A stretch of 64,000 nt of DNA from Campanula takesimana (GCA_026119855.1 JAOWBW010000442.1:966559-1030558); one strand, 5' to 3'; counted from the first letter of the stretch, positions 10,347 to 21,165 are shown. A program made the numbers and translations. Notes: generated by a model not told the origin, from the letters alone.

Positions 10347-10927
10347 CGTTACTACGAGTAACGACTTCAAAATCACAAAAACTTATTAAAACAAACTAAT
10401 TAAAAAAAATGAATAATACTAACCTTATGATTTTAAAAACGTTACTTCGAGTAACGACTTCACCAAAATTTTCGCAAATTCTTCTTCACTTTCTCAGCTC
10501 AACAATGGAAGTTTTTTTTTTTTTTTCCTAATTTTCGTGTGTGCTGTGTGAAGAGGGAATGTGTGCTAGGGTTTAATAAAGGAAGGGAAGGAAGGGGTGG
10601 GTGGGTGGGTGGGTGACAGCCCTTTGCCAGAAAAAGTCAGTCAGAAAACGTTACTGTCAGTAACGCTTTCTTCTTCAGAAAACGTTAATGGCAATAACGT
10701 TTTCTTCTTTAATTTTTGTCTTTGTCGGCCACTAAACGTGCTAACCCTAACCTCATCTTAATTAACCCTAAACCCCCCACCCAAAACAAACCCGAAACCA
10801 ACCCAAAACCAACCCAAAACCCACCCAAAACCAAGCCGGCGGAGAAGTCAAAATGGGGAATTTAGTCAACCGTAAAAACGGCACTGCTATTGCCGTTTTC
10901 AGCTTAAAATCGTCATTACCAGTGACG
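10347..10927. promoter_or_regulatory. Cluster of six 17 bp inverted-repeat modules 5' of the PMD gene
   Basis: Modules at 10347-10363, 10440-10456, 10649-10665 and 10683-10699 (all CGTTA/TAACG), then 10879-10895 (CGGCA/TGCCG) and 10911-10927 (CGTCA/TGACG) in the right TIR. Spacers are always 7 bp. All lie 5' of the PMD ATG at 9792. A role in regulation or transposase binding is inferred. Confidence 0.6.
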
Positions 10928-11021
10928 ATTTCATAAAAGGATGTCATTTTGGTACATAGTTGAATTTGGGTGGTACTTTGGTACATAAAATTCCCAAAGC
11001 TATTATTTGAAAAAAAAATTC
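10799..11021 (-). repeat. Right terminal inverted repeat of the 8.7 kb MULE
   Basis: Reverse complement of 2334-2556 with few mismatches. It is followed directly by the 10 bp duplication GCTATTAATC at 11022-11031. Confidence 0.93.
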
Positions 11022-11031
11022 GCTATTAATC

Positions 11032-11692
11032 TAGACAATTGGCCATCCCCTTGCTAGCTTATTGATTCTTTTTACTTGATAGTCTTTTTGTATGAGATAC
11101 TTTTAGCAAGCTTACATTTGTTCACTGATCTTAGGTAGCATCGAATTCAGCCAGATATCCACCCGTTGGATTTGACAGAGTGATCCACCACAATTTTACC
11201 TTCTTCTTCTTCTTTTTTTCTTTTTTTTTTTTTTTTTCTCAAAATGAATATTTAATTTTAGCTTAAAGTGAAATCAAATTAAAAAAAATCTTTATAATTT
11301 CATCAGATTGTGTCATAAAAAAAGTCTTTATAATTTCATCATATTGTATTGTGAGTCTAAGTTTAAATTAGAACTTATTGATGCAAGATTTTTTATACTA
11401 TCTTAAAATTGACATTTATTTTCTATATTTTTCAAAAAATAAAAATAAAATTAGACATCATTTATAAATTGAAGGAATACTCATTCACATAATAAGAGAT
11501 ATAAAATTAGGCATGTAGGAAATTAAGGAGAGAGTATGAGTGAAAAGAGAGGTAGGAGAAAGAAGCAGGGAGTAGTTGATTTTTATTTTGAGAAAGTTAC
11601 TTATCAATGGGACGCATTGTTATAAAATGGATGGAGCATGTGTTACGAGCATGAAAAAGTGAGGTAAGAGAGAGAAAGTGAATAGTGAATAG
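11032..11692. other. Intergenic, nothing coding seen
   Basis: AT-rich DNA with a long T tract (11210-11240). Phrases such as TCTTTATAATTTCATCA are repeated. No gene or complete transposon recognised. Confidence 0.55.
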
Positions 11693-11695
11693 TAA

Positions 11696-12080
11696 GACAA
11701 TCTCCAACGGTACTCTAAAACTCCAAATATAGAGTATTGTTTTACTCCAATGGAACTCTAAACATTGTTCTATTAATAGAGCAACACTATCACTTGCTTC
11801 AAATTTGGTGCAAGGGATAGTGCTGCGCTATCCCATTTTTCTTTTTCTTTTTCTTTTTAAATGTGTGTTTTTTGTTTTTCTTTTTGATATATATGAAAAT
11901 ATTTTACAATATAAAATTATAAAACCTACTATTATTTATATATGTGAAACAATAATGAGTATTGTCATTATATTCTTATTTAGTATAAGATTTGAAGCAA
12001 ACTGTTGGAAATATTTGGTGTAAAAATTGCACTATTATAAGGAATAGTTCAATTTTTGCACTAAACTGTTGGAGATGGTC
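11696..12080. mobile_element. Tourist/PIF-Harbinger-like MITE, 385 bp
   Basis: Ends GACAATCTCCAACGGTA and, in reverse complement, GACCATCTCCAACAGTT, flanked by TAA on both sides (11693-11695 and 12081-12083). Three-base TAA duplications are typical of Tourist-type MITEs. Confidence 0.75.
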
Positions 12081-12083
12081 TAA

Positions 12084-12384
12084 GTGAATGGTTATTGTGA
12101 GTATGGACCTGGCCCTCCCATTTTTGCTTCACTGCTCTACATACATGTATAATTTGTGGGTCCCACCAATCTTAAGAACTTCTTGTCTATCAATACATAA
12201 AAACAAGTGAGATAGCGAGGTCGGAGCCACAGAGCAGAGCAATGGGTGGAGCAAATTTGTGCTTATTACGACGTGAAAAAGGGTGTATAGTCTAATTCTA
12301 AATTTAAAACTTGAAATTGCCCGACAAAACCCCCTCACACTGACTTAATGAAGTTTAACTTCATTTTGGGATGGAAGCAAGGAC
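12084..12384. other. Intergenic, nothing recognised
   Basis: Mixed sequence with no coding potential and no recognisable repeat. Confidence 0.5.
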
Positions 12385-12520
12385 TGTTGGGGTGCAACCC
12401 AAAGTTTTACATCGGCAATTAAACAAACAATTACAAGGTATATAAGAGCACCCACTCACTTCATTAGTTTGAGGCATTTTGGAAGATGGTGGTGGACACC
12501 GTCCCAAACAAGGACGGGTA
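12385..12520 (+). repeat. Dispersed repeat with a U-snRNA-type promoter pattern, copy 1
   Basis: It starts TGTTGGGG and holds GTTTTACATCGG (12404-12414), close to the plant snRNA upstream element RTCCCACATCG, then TATATAA at 12439-12445. A second copy begins at 26654. No U-snRNA gene body follows, so it is more likely an LTR- or TRIM-type repeat that uses a similar promoter. Confidence 0.45.
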
Positions 12521-12599
12521 TTATATTCCATTTTTGGTTTAATCAAAGATTCTAGTCCTACCATTTTCACTTAAAATATTCGCCTACACAGTCGCCGCG

Positions 12600-12917
12600 C
12601 ACACATACACACACACACACAGTAGTCGAAGAGAGAGAAATGGAGGGGGGAGTGCATATTTAACAAGAGCTCATGAGATCAAATGTTTGCATCTTATTAG
12701 ATCAGATCACAACCATTTCTCACTCTTCCTCTCTCACAATTCACACCTATTGCTGTTCATCCTCCTCCTCCTCCTCCGTCGAAAATTACAATTCAAATTC
12801 CGGTATGATTTGATCGACTTCACCTGTAATCCAGAATCGAATTGAAGTCGGCGGCCATTGTCGGTTGAAGAATGCTAATCCAGTTGGATTTTTTCCATGA
12901 TTCCTGACTTTTCTCAG
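12600..12917 (+). other. Possible orphan 5' UTR / first exon
   Basis: This block resembles a plant transcript leader: an AC microsatellite, a TATA-like CATATTTAAC near 12655, CT-rich sequence, then GC-richer DNA with a 12-codon upstream ORF (ATG 12872, stop 12907). It ends CTCAG before the donor-like GTAATT at 12918. No coding exon follows before repeat-dense DNA. It may be a gene remnant, a non-coding RNA or a repeat-borne leader. Confidence 0.35.
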
Positions 12918-12929
12918 GTAATTAATCTG

Positions 12930-13425
12930 CTCCTTTTTTATGTGTTCGCCTATTTATTATTATTTTAATTAATATTAAAATTGTGTTTGATGATGTGTTT
13001 TTGTAACTAGCACCATAGCCATATGTGACTGAATAAGTCTAGGTTTTGCCTCTCTTGTGTGCCTGTGTATTAATGTTTCTGAGTGTGAGGATTTGAGCTT
13101 TAAAAAAAAAAAAAAAAACCTCAGTTTGAAACAGAGTGTTATAGTGCAAAAAATAATATCAATTCAAGTTTGTACAGTAATTTAATAAACGAAGTTAATA
13201 ATTACTATTGATTTCATTTTACAATAAATATTCAAAATATAAAAATTAATTTTGATTTTAGTATAATTTTCATTATTATTATATTAATTAGACGGAGGCA
13301 CTACATAAATACGCTTTGATGCCCATAATGAACGTTCGCAAATCTTGGGAAAAATCCAAACGCAAAAAAACGCGGTGGCATTTTTGTAAATAATCAGAAC
13401 TTCTCAACTGTTTTGGGTATAATTA
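12930..13425. other. AT-rich DNA after the putative leader
   Basis: If the leader is real this would be its intron. It holds a 16-A tract near 13103 and no recognised exon. Confidence 0.4.
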
Positions 13426-13645
13426 TAAAACCTGCTGGATATGATATTGATAGCCAGAACATTTGAAAGTGATAACCAGAAGGGTAATTTTTGTAAATAA
13501 TCGGATCTTTTCAACGGTTCTGAATATCAATATAAAGCCTTCTGGATATGAGATTGATAGCCAGAACCTTTGAAAGTGTATCAATATAAAGTCTTCTGGA
13601 TATGAGATCGAAAGCCAGAACCTTTGAAAGTGATGGCTAGAAGGT
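13426..13645. repeat. 53 bp tandem repeat
   Basis: The unit around TTCTGGATATGAGATTGATA and GCCAGAACCTTTGAAAGTG occurs at about 13427, 13527 and 13580. The last two are directly adjacent and the first belongs to a longer period of about 100 bp. Confidence 0.75.
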
Positions 13646-13760
13646 TTTGAAAAACACATTTTTCCTAACCACTAGGAAAAACGCGTTTTACAGGAGACCA
13701 ACTCATGAACATTACAAATGATTATAAAGATAAATTAGTATACCTAAAAGTAATCATATA

Positions 13761-14041
13761 CTCCCTCCGTCCCACCTCACTTGACACCCAATAGGTGGAC
13801 ACAATAACTAAGGAAAAAAAATAAAACAAGGAAAATGTGTGGTAGAAATGAAGAGAGAGAATGGGTGGGGTAAATAGTAGTGTTGGTTGAATAAAATGAG
13901 TGGTGGAAAATGAAGAGAGAGAATGAGTGGAGGTGTAGAGTGAATATATAATTATAAAAAGTGGGCTATTTTGGGAAGTGTCAAGTGAGCTGGGACGAAC
14001 CAAAATGGAAATAAGTGTCAAGTGAGATGGGACGGAGGGAG
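13761..14041. mobile_element. Stowaway-like MITE, 281 bp (CACTTGACACC subfamily)
   Basis: Ends CTCCCTCCGTCCCACC and GGGACGGAGGGAG, flanked by TA. The inner GAAGAGAGAGAATGAGTG phrases recur at 37421-37698 and 37820-38125. Confidence 0.85.
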
Positions 14042-14259
14042 TACTTGACACTTCAATCACAATCTCCTTATCTTCTTTGTACCTCTCTAACTATATTTTT
14101 AGTTCTGTCCCAAATTAATATATTTTATTTAAATTTAGTCGGATATTTAATTACTTAAATATTATAGAGGAAATAGATTGTTTCATAATAAATGTCAAAA
14201 TAATTATAATGTAAAATTGGAATCAGGTCAAAAGAAGAGAGAGACAAAGATGAGCATAG

Positions 14260-14670
14260 ACTGGACTAAGCCGGTAGTAGACTATATTAGAGATTCTACC
14301 TTAAAATCAATTAGTGATGTGGGGAGTAGCCTCTCAAGTCTATATATCGGTCTATTAACACGCCCCTCACGTGTGACTCAGAGAGAAGGTCGAGAGTTGA
14401 GCATGTGAACTTTGTAGAAGATGCAAGATAATGGTCTCTTGTAGACGAGAGAGTCCATGTAGAATTAGCTGAAGATTGACTTGGCGGAGTTTAGAAATCT
14501 CCCACTTTAATACCATTTTAGAATTAAAATTGAGTCATAAGTAGAGAAAGGCCCAAGGGTGATTATTGGTTGGATTAGGCCGGTAGGAGAGTAACTGTAT
14601 TGGAGGTTTCACCTTAAAACCAATTTGGTGATAAAGTGAGTAGTCCTTCAAGTCTATTTACATGTCCATT
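14260..14670. repeat. Diverged direct repeat about 300 bp apart
   Basis: Two blocks (about 14263-14350 and 14570-14665) share GCCGGTAG, ACCTTAAAA-CAAT and CAAGTCTAT in the same order. This could be the remnant of a small LTR element or an old tandem duplication. No coding content. Confidence 0.4.
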
Positions 14671-14979
14671 TTTAGTTCTGTATTTAGATGTGAGCACTGT
14701 CAAAAGTACCTTAAGGCCAAAGGGGTCACTTGACCCTCTTAATGACATTGTAGTACCTATAAAAAAATTGAGAGTTACACTTGAAGTACTAAATTTGTTA
14801 ATTTCTACCCCTTTATTTTCTATATCATAAATGTAATTTTTATTCGTTAAACAATCTTGACCTTATTCGGAAAAAAAAAAAAAAAAAAATCTTCTTTTGC
14901 TCGCAAATGTGGGATATATTGTCTAACAATGTTTATCCCATCTCAAAATAAGTGGAATTTTACCATTGAATAAGTAATA

Positions 14980-15253
14980 CTCCCTCTATCCCAGAGTATA
15001 TGTCTACATTTCCTTTTTAGTTTGTCCCAAAGTATATGTCCACTTCCTAAGATGGCAAAGAATCTTTACTATTATTTCCACTCATTCTCTCTCATACTTA
15101 ATTTTATACTCACAACACTAATCAACTTACTATCCCCTCCCACTAATTTTCTCTCCTACTTTACTTTTATACTCACAACACTTACATCACTTCAACCCTT
15201 TCTTAATATCAATGCAAATGAGAGTGTGGACATATACTTTGGGTCGGAGGGAG
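14980..15253. mobile_element. Stowaway-like MITE, 274 bp (AGTATATGTCCAC subfamily)
   Basis: Starts CTCCCTCTATCCCAGAG, ends GGGTCGGAGGGAG, with TA on both sides. Relatives lie at 16860, 18623, 20536 and 50223. Confidence 0.85.
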
Positions 15254-15832
15254 TATATAAACAATTGTAGCGCATATTTTTTTAAGTGTAAATTATAAAA
15301 GATAATGAGAGTAATCATCAAAAGCAATCTATTTCTCAATAATTTTGCATAAGGGAGTATAATTAGAAGATGAAAAAGGACTGACCAAAAGAATGAGTAT
15401 AATCAATTACATACTAATCATACATTAACAACAACAAAAAATACTAGTCTAGCTAAAAGCAAAAGGTTCACTATAAAGAAAGAAAAATAAACAAAATTAA
15501 TAAAGGGGGGGGGGGGGGGTTCTTTGTCTTATGTATTCATGCCATTATGTGATTTAATTAATACTGAAAACTTAAAAAGATAAGATGGTTGTAATTTAAA
15601 TAACGTAACATGGCCATACATTCTGGAGATTCTTTTGCTTTGACACAACATCCTAACCTACACTACACCATCATCACCATGTCCCTCCTCGTATGGCCTT
15701 GTCCCTTTGCCAACTCCTAAAGTCAGTCAGGGGAAATTGAAATCTTAAATACGATTTGGGATAATGCTAAAAGAAAAAATATGGACATTGATGAATTATA
15801 TTTATGGAGACAGATTTAGATAATAATTAATA
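15254..15832. other. Intergenic, with a poly-G tract
   Basis: AT-rich sequence with a run of 14 G at about 15507-15520. No gene or transposon ends recognised. Confidence 0.5.
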
Positions 15833-15932
15833 CTACTTCTGTTTTAAAATGAATGACTGAAAAAATCACAAAGTTACTCTTAATTAAGAGTAAATTTAAA
15901 AATATTAATGCTTCGTTTCGGGACGGAGGAAA
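15833..15932. mobile_element. Short decayed Stowaway-like MITE
   Basis: Left end CTACTTCTGTTTTAAAATGA, right end TTTCGGGACGGAGGAAATA. About 100 bp, decayed. Confidence 0.5.
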
Positions 15933-15979
15933 TATTTGGACATGCTAACTTTGAAAGAAAATGTCTCCCTCAAAATACA

Positions 15980-16254
15980 CACCCTCCGTGCAGTGACATT
16001 TATTTCATTTTCGGTCTGTCTCAGCACAAGTGACACTACCTAAAATGGAAATGATTTAATATATTTATATTCAATCGATCTCAATATTTAACCCCACTCA
16101 TTCTCTCTCTTTATTTTCCAACACTCATTTTATTTAACCAACACTACTATTTACCCCACTCATTCTCTCTCTTCATTTTCTACCATACACCTACTACTTT
16201 TTCTTAATCTTCGTGTCCCAAAAGTTGGTACCACTTCTGCTGGGACGGAGGGAA
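15980..16254. mobile_element. Stowaway-like MITE, 275 bp
   Basis: Starts CACCCTCCGTGCAGTGACA and ends GCTGGGACGGAGGGAA. Inner sequence includes CCCCACTCATTCTCTCTCTT, as in the 13761 subfamily read in reverse. Confidence 0.75.
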
Positions 16255-16295
16255 TATATGAGTGGCGAATTAAGAAACCAAATACAGTACATTGG

Positions 16296-16517
16296 GGACC
16301 CGGAACCGCTCCACCCAAAACCGCTGCACCCCTCCACCCAATGGCTCAAATCGAGTCCACATATGCGAGCTCATCATCTGTGCGGCTATGATGATTTCAA
16401 TTTTTTTTGGGTCCCATCGAGCTCGGCTACATCTCTTCCGTTGGGTGGAGCTAAAATGAGGTGGCTCCAATCGGAACCATTGGGTGGAGCTAACTAGGAT
16501 GCAGCGGTTCGAAATCC
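16296..16517. mobile_element. hAT-like MITE (ACCGCTCCACCC family), copy 1
   Basis: Imperfect TIR: GGACCCGGAACCGCTCCACC on the left and, in reverse complement, GGATTTCGAACCGCTGCA on the right. Copies occur at 19957-20180 (opposite orientation) and 32427-33935 (split). Flanks ACATTGG and AAATTGG suggest an imperfect 7-8 bp duplication. Confidence 0.7.
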
Positions 16518-16859
16518 ATAAATTGGTTTTCAATCCTACTGTTATAAACTCCCTCTCTCTCTTTCTGTCTCATAAATGTGTCACATTTTGTTTTTTTAAT
16601 TCAAACATAAATAAAATTTTAATAAAAAATAATTTTGTTTTAATTATTCTAGTGAAATGTAAAGAATTATTATTAATAACTTACTTAGTGTAATTTTGAC
16701 CCTTTTTAGATTGATGATTATTTCATGATTTTCGTTTTTTTTTTCTTTTTACTTTCGCTATCTCTCTACGTATTCTAAACTCATTTTTAATCTTCTAAAA
16801 AAATAATCATATTTTAATTATTCTTTTCACCAAAATTCTTCAGATGTTTTTATTTTCTA
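16518..16859. other. Intergenic, no feature seen
   Basis: Very AT-rich and non-coding. No transposon ends. Confidence 0.5.
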
Positions 16860-17122
16860 CTCCCTCCTCTCAGAGTATATGTTCACTTTTTCTTTTTAGT
16901 TTGTCCCAAAGTATATGTTCACTTCCTAAAATGAAAAGAATCTTTATTATTTCTCCCACCCATTCGCTCTCCTACTTACTTTTATACTCACAACATCAAT
17001 TAACTTACTATTCACTCTCACTCATTCTCTCTTCTACTCTACTTTTATACTCACAACACTTCCATCATTTCTTGATCTCCGTACAATTGAGAGGGTGAGC
17101 ATATATTATGGGATGGAGGGAG
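16860..17122. mobile_element. Stowaway-like MITE, 263 bp
   Basis: Starts CTCCCTCCTCTCAGAG, ends GGGATGGAGGGAG, with TA on both sides. Same subfamily as 14980-15253. Confidence 0.85.
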
Positions 17123-17504
17123 TATTATTTACTGTTTACCCTTTGATTTCACATTTTTACCCTGCCAACAAACAACCCGACACTCGAAAAAAATTAATTA
17201 CAAATATCTATGAAATCATTTTCTTAAACTGAGGGCGTGATCTCGTCACGTTACTTAACTTGACTCTGACGGCGCGTTAAGTATTTGTTTATCCCAGTTG
17301 TGACGTGTTAAGCATCCCTCATTAATAAGCTACGCCCCGTCAGTGCAGCTAAAAAGCTAAGACTGAAATGAAGGACAAAATTTATCCAACACGTTTTAGG
17401 GTGAATGGGTTTCCACGTTTCTTCTAGGTACTAGTGCCGTTTAAACATAAGTTTAGTTTAGGGATTGATTAAGTGGATAAATTAACTTTTATTCAAATCT
17501 AGTA
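17123..17504. other. Intergenic, no gene seen
   Basis: Somewhat higher GC around 17230-17350, but no sustained frame and no splice-supported exon. Confidence 0.5.
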
Positions 17505-17759
17505 CTCCCTCCGTCCTACTCAAATTAGGATAAATTTTTATTTTGAGTGTCCCACTCGAATTATGACAACCCAAAAATGAAAATGTTTTATTTAATGGGT
17601 CCCACATTGACACTCACAACAACTTTATACTCATTATTCTCTACCCTACTTTCTCTCTCCTACTTCACTTTTCATACTCACAACACCTACTCCACTAACA
17701 CTTTTTCCTTAATCCCCGTTCCCAACCCAAAAATCCTAATTCAGGTGGGACGGAGAGAG
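17505..17759. mobile_element. Stowaway-like MITE, 255 bp (CTCAAATTAGGAC subfamily)
   Basis: Starts CTCCCTCCGTCCTACTCAAA, ends GGGACGGAGAGAG, flanked by TA. A close copy lies at 21459-21713. It abuts the 5' end of the Helitron-like element. Confidence 0.85.
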
Positions 17760-17990
17760 TATATATTAAAAGTCAAGGTAGAGTCTTTAGGTGGTGCCAT
17801 GTGGACAAGTTTTGGGTAACTCTTGCTTTTGGTGGTGCCACATCATCCGTAGAATTTTAATTATGTGACTTTTCATTTCTCTTATTAGCTAATAGTATTA
17901 ATTAATTGTAATAGTTACTATATTAAAGTTAACTATTACTATTAATAATATTAGTTTATTGTAATAGTTAACTATATAAGATAACTATTA

Positions 17991-18248
17991 CTCCCTCCGG
18001 TCCAAAATAACTGTCTCTTTTGGCATTTGCACAATTCTTAAGAAAATCAATTATTATCATGATTTAGTGACAAAAGTGTCAACTTTACCCCTATTAAATG
18101 TGCATCTTTACTACATTAATGTCTTACACTAAGACAATTAATAAAACAGAATAAGTTTCAATGCAAGGGTAAGAATAGCCCAAAAGTGACAGTTATTTTG
18201 GACCAAAATTTTAGCTTATAAGTGACAGTTATTTTAGACCGGATGGAG
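17991..18248. mobile_element. Stowaway-like MITE nested in the Helitron
   Basis: 258 bp, ends CTCCCTCCGGTCCAAAATAA and TTTTAGACCGGATGGAG, flanked by TA. The same subfamily is at 51922-52187. Confidence 0.8.
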
Positions 18249-18622
18249 TACTATTAATAGTATAAGTTAAGTATAATAGTTACTATAAATGGTAACTATT
18301 ACTATTAATACTATTAATTAACTATAATAGTTAATTATAATAGTTAACTATAGAAGATAACTATTACTATTAATAGTATTAGTTAAATGTAATAGTTAAT
18401 TATATAACATAATTATTACTATTGGTAATATTAGTTAAGTGTAATAGTTACTATATAAAGTAACTATTATTAACAATAATATTAACTAATTAGAATAGTT
18501 ACAACATATTGTAACTATTACTATTATTAGTATTTTTTTTTTATAAAAAATTACTATTATTAGTATTAGTTACTATATATAGTAACTATTACTTTTAACT
18601 TATTATTTATGATAAAAGTTAT

Positions 18623-18896
18623 CCCCTCCGTTTCAAGGTAAGAGTCATACATTCTATTTTGGTACATTCTAGAGTATGAGTCTTTTTCATAAAATGACAA
18701 AAAATCTTTACTATTCATCCCAATCATTCTCTCTCATACTTTACTTTTATACTCACAACACCAATCAATTTACTATTCCCTCTCACTCATTATCTCTTTT
18801 ACTTTACTTTTACACTCACAACACTTAAATCACTTCAACTATTTCTTATTCTCCGTGCATTTGAGAGGTAGGACTCTTCCTTTGGGACGGAGGGAG
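18623..18896. mobile_element. Stowaway-like MITE nested in the Helitron, second
   Basis: Begins CCCCTCCGTTTCAAGG, ends GGGACGGAGGGAG. Inner CACTCATTATCTC and ACTCACAACAC phrases match the 14980 subfamily. Confidence 0.8.
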
Positions 18897-19272
18897 TACT
18901 ACTTAGGTAACCATTATCTTTTAATTTACTATTTAAGCTCATAATTACTATAATGTTAACTATAATTAAAATATTATTTTCTCAATCGATCAAGAGTAAA
19001 AATTGACATCATTATGGGACAAGCGAAGTAAATTTTTTAAAAAATTATAAAGTTATTCTTAACCAATACTATTAACCAATCTTAATATCTATATTTTATA
19101 CAATAGTAACTAAAACTATTTCCACTATTATTAAAAAATCACAAGTAGATTTATATATATCTTTAAACTTATTTATATTTACTTAAAATATTTAATAATT
19201 ATAATTATAATGTAATTATAAATATCCACACACATAAAAAAACACCAGTGCGAAGCACGGGTTAATCTCTAG

Positions 19273-19956
19273 TAATAACTGTTACAGTTCACTTGTCAAT
19301 CTTGTTTTTTGGTCAATGGGAGGATAAAATCAAACACATAGACTTTTCTATGAGAAAGCAAGAGTCTATACCGTGTGAGTTAAAACGCATTAACACTCGT
19401 CAATCTATAAAATAAATGTGATATGTTGTGCTTATTTATATTTTATACATGGTTTATATCATAAAAATGATGAAATCGTATTAAAATATTTTTAAATTTA
19501 GAAATATGTCGCTCATATTGAGTTGGTGAGATACAATTTTGATTTGGAGTATCTGTCTGAACATATTGATGTACTCCAACACTCCAGTTATTTTTGAAAA
19601 ATAATCTCAATGTAACTTTGATGGTTTAGTACAAATAAATTTTTAAAAAGCAACATACATCAATTTAATTATTCATATACATTTTCAAAATATTGCTAAT
19701 TTTATTTTTTTAAATAATATAGTCAATATAAATGATACTAATTGTATTTTTTTTAATTGAAATTGAATTGTGTTGTTTGTAAAATTTGAGACTATTTATC
19801 CAATCTGAAACGACCACTTCAAAAAAATGAAAAAGTTTTTTTTCTTTGGGAAGCTAATGTTAAAAAGCAGATTTTTTATAAATTATAGAAAAACTATTTT
19901 TTCTCAAAACCTACTAAAAATAATAATCTGAAAGTGAAAAGTCCTGATATAGTGAG
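19273..19956. other. Intergenic, no gene seen
   Basis: AT-rich, non-coding sequence with no recognised transposon ends. Confidence 0.5.
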
Positions 19957-20180
19957 GGATTTCGAACCGCTGCACCCAAGAGTTAGCTCCACCCAATGGT
20001 TCCGATTGAAGCCACCTCATTTTAGCTCCACCCAACGGATGAGATGTGTCCAAGCTCGGTGGGACCCACAAAAAATTGAAATCATCTTAGCCGCATACCC
20101 AAACCACTCGCCTATGTGGCCTTAATCGGAGCCATTGGGTGGAGGGGTGTAGCTAACTTGGGTGGAGCGGTTCCGAGTCC
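19957..20180. mobile_element. hAT-like MITE (ACCGCTCCACCC family), copy 2, reversed
   Basis: Begins GGATTTCGAACCGCTGCACC and ends GGGTGGAGCGGTTCCGAGTC. The flank TAGTGAG stands directly to the left and again 3 bases beyond the right end, suggesting a 7-8 bp duplication. Confidence 0.7.
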
Positions 20181-20535
20181 GTGTAGTGAGTTAGTTCAGT
20201 TAGCCAAGTTAATAATTACCTTGATGATATCCTTGGAAGGAATAAATGGTGAGGTTATGGTTTTTGACATTCAAGCAAACTAGATACTACGTTGAGTCAA
20301 GTCTATTACGAATTGTAATGACGTTAGGTAATCAAATTTAGTTGAAGTAAAATACCATTGACCAAAATTGTTTCACCAATTTGGTTTTGTGTGTGTAGGT
20401 ATCGTTTTTCTTTTTAACGCCCAAGTCGACTCTTGCCCTCCTTTAACTTACTAAATAAATCAACAAATCATTAATACTCTTTATTCGGTAATAAATGTCA
20501 TATTTTTTTTATTTTTGTTTGTCTCAAAATAAATA
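20181..20535. other. Intergenic, no feature seen
   Basis: Non-coding sequence between two MITEs. Confidence 0.5.
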
Positions 20536-20812
20536 CTCTCTCTGTCCCATAACTATGTGGACAAATTGACATTTTGGTTATCCCATTGATAAGTTATACT
20601 TTCCTTAAATGTTAAGAATCTTTATTATTCATCTTACTCATTCTCTCTCATACTTTACTTTTATACTCACAACACCAATCAACCTACTATTCCCTACCCC
20701 ACTTTCTCTCTCTTATTACACTTTTCACACTCACAACAACTACCCAATACTATTCATCTCTTAATTCCCGTGCAAAACACATTTTGTCCACATTGTTACG
20801 GGACGGAGGAAG
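20536..20812. mobile_element. Stowaway-like MITE, about 277 bp
   Basis: Starts CTCTCTCTGTCCCATAAC and ends GTTACGGGACGGAGGA. The left TA is clear; the right end is decayed. Confidence 0.75.
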
Positions 20813-21045
20813 AATTGTTTTACTAAAAATAGGGTATAAACTTTGGCGTTCTTTCTATACTACTCATTCTATTAGGCACAAGTATTACAATTTCATAAAA
20901 GATGTTACTCTACTCATATGACGATTGGGGCAATCATGGAAACACAATAAAAATCTTAAAAACATTTACTTGTTAACTATGACTTTTATTCCGAGAAAGA
21001 GTAAGTATTATATTCTTCAACTCAAAATAAATAGCATACTCGGAT

Positions 21046-21165
21046 GAGTCAGTCTTATGGAAAACATATTTTTACACTAAAAGATGTGTAAAACCTCTTT
21101 TACATTAAATGATGAAAACATGTTTTACATTAAAACGAGTGTAAAACAAGTTTTTCTCGAGATTT
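21046..21165. repeat. Short foldback repeat (TTTTACACTAAGAGATG family), copy A
   Basis: About 120 bp, imperfectly self-complementary, made of GAAAACATATTTTTACAC and GTAAAACAAG-type words. Relatives: 24015-24155 and, reversed, 34965-35090. Confidence 0.6.

Larger units (their letters stand above)
2334..11021. mobile_element. Complete 8.7 kb Mutator-like element (MULE) with three genes
   Basis: Seen directly: long TIRs beginning GAATTTTTTTTC at both ends, about 220 bp and nearly identical, flanked by a perfect 10 bp direct repeat GCTATTAATC at 2324-2333 and 11022-11031. MULEs are known for long TIRs and 8-11 bp duplications, and the MURA-type transposase inside confirms the class. Contents in order: left TIR, transposase (+), 51 bp tandem repeats, HROB-like gene (-), PMD gene (-), 31 bp minisatellite, right TIR. 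A Stowaway MITE sits in the transposase leader. The close TIR match suggests recent movement, yet transposase and PMD are frame-broken. PMD genes inside MULEs are known in plants; I know of no report of an HROB-like gene as a third partner. Confidence 0.95.
17760..19272 (+). mobile_element. Non-autonomous Helitron-like element
   Basis: The right end has a short stem GTGC-GAA-GCAC, then CTCTAG just before T at 19273, the usual Helitron 3' structure (hairpin plus CTRR inserted before T). The left end (TATATTAAAAGTCAAGG) resembles a Helitron 5' end but lacks the TC start, perhaps lost to the abutting MITE. The inside is non-coding, with ACTATTACTATTAATAGTA-type simple repeats and two nested MITEs. 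Confidence 0.6.

Noticed and set aside
12385..12520. U-snRNA gene
   Set aside because: USE-like and TATA boxes are there, but no U1, U2, U4, U5 or U6 core follows.
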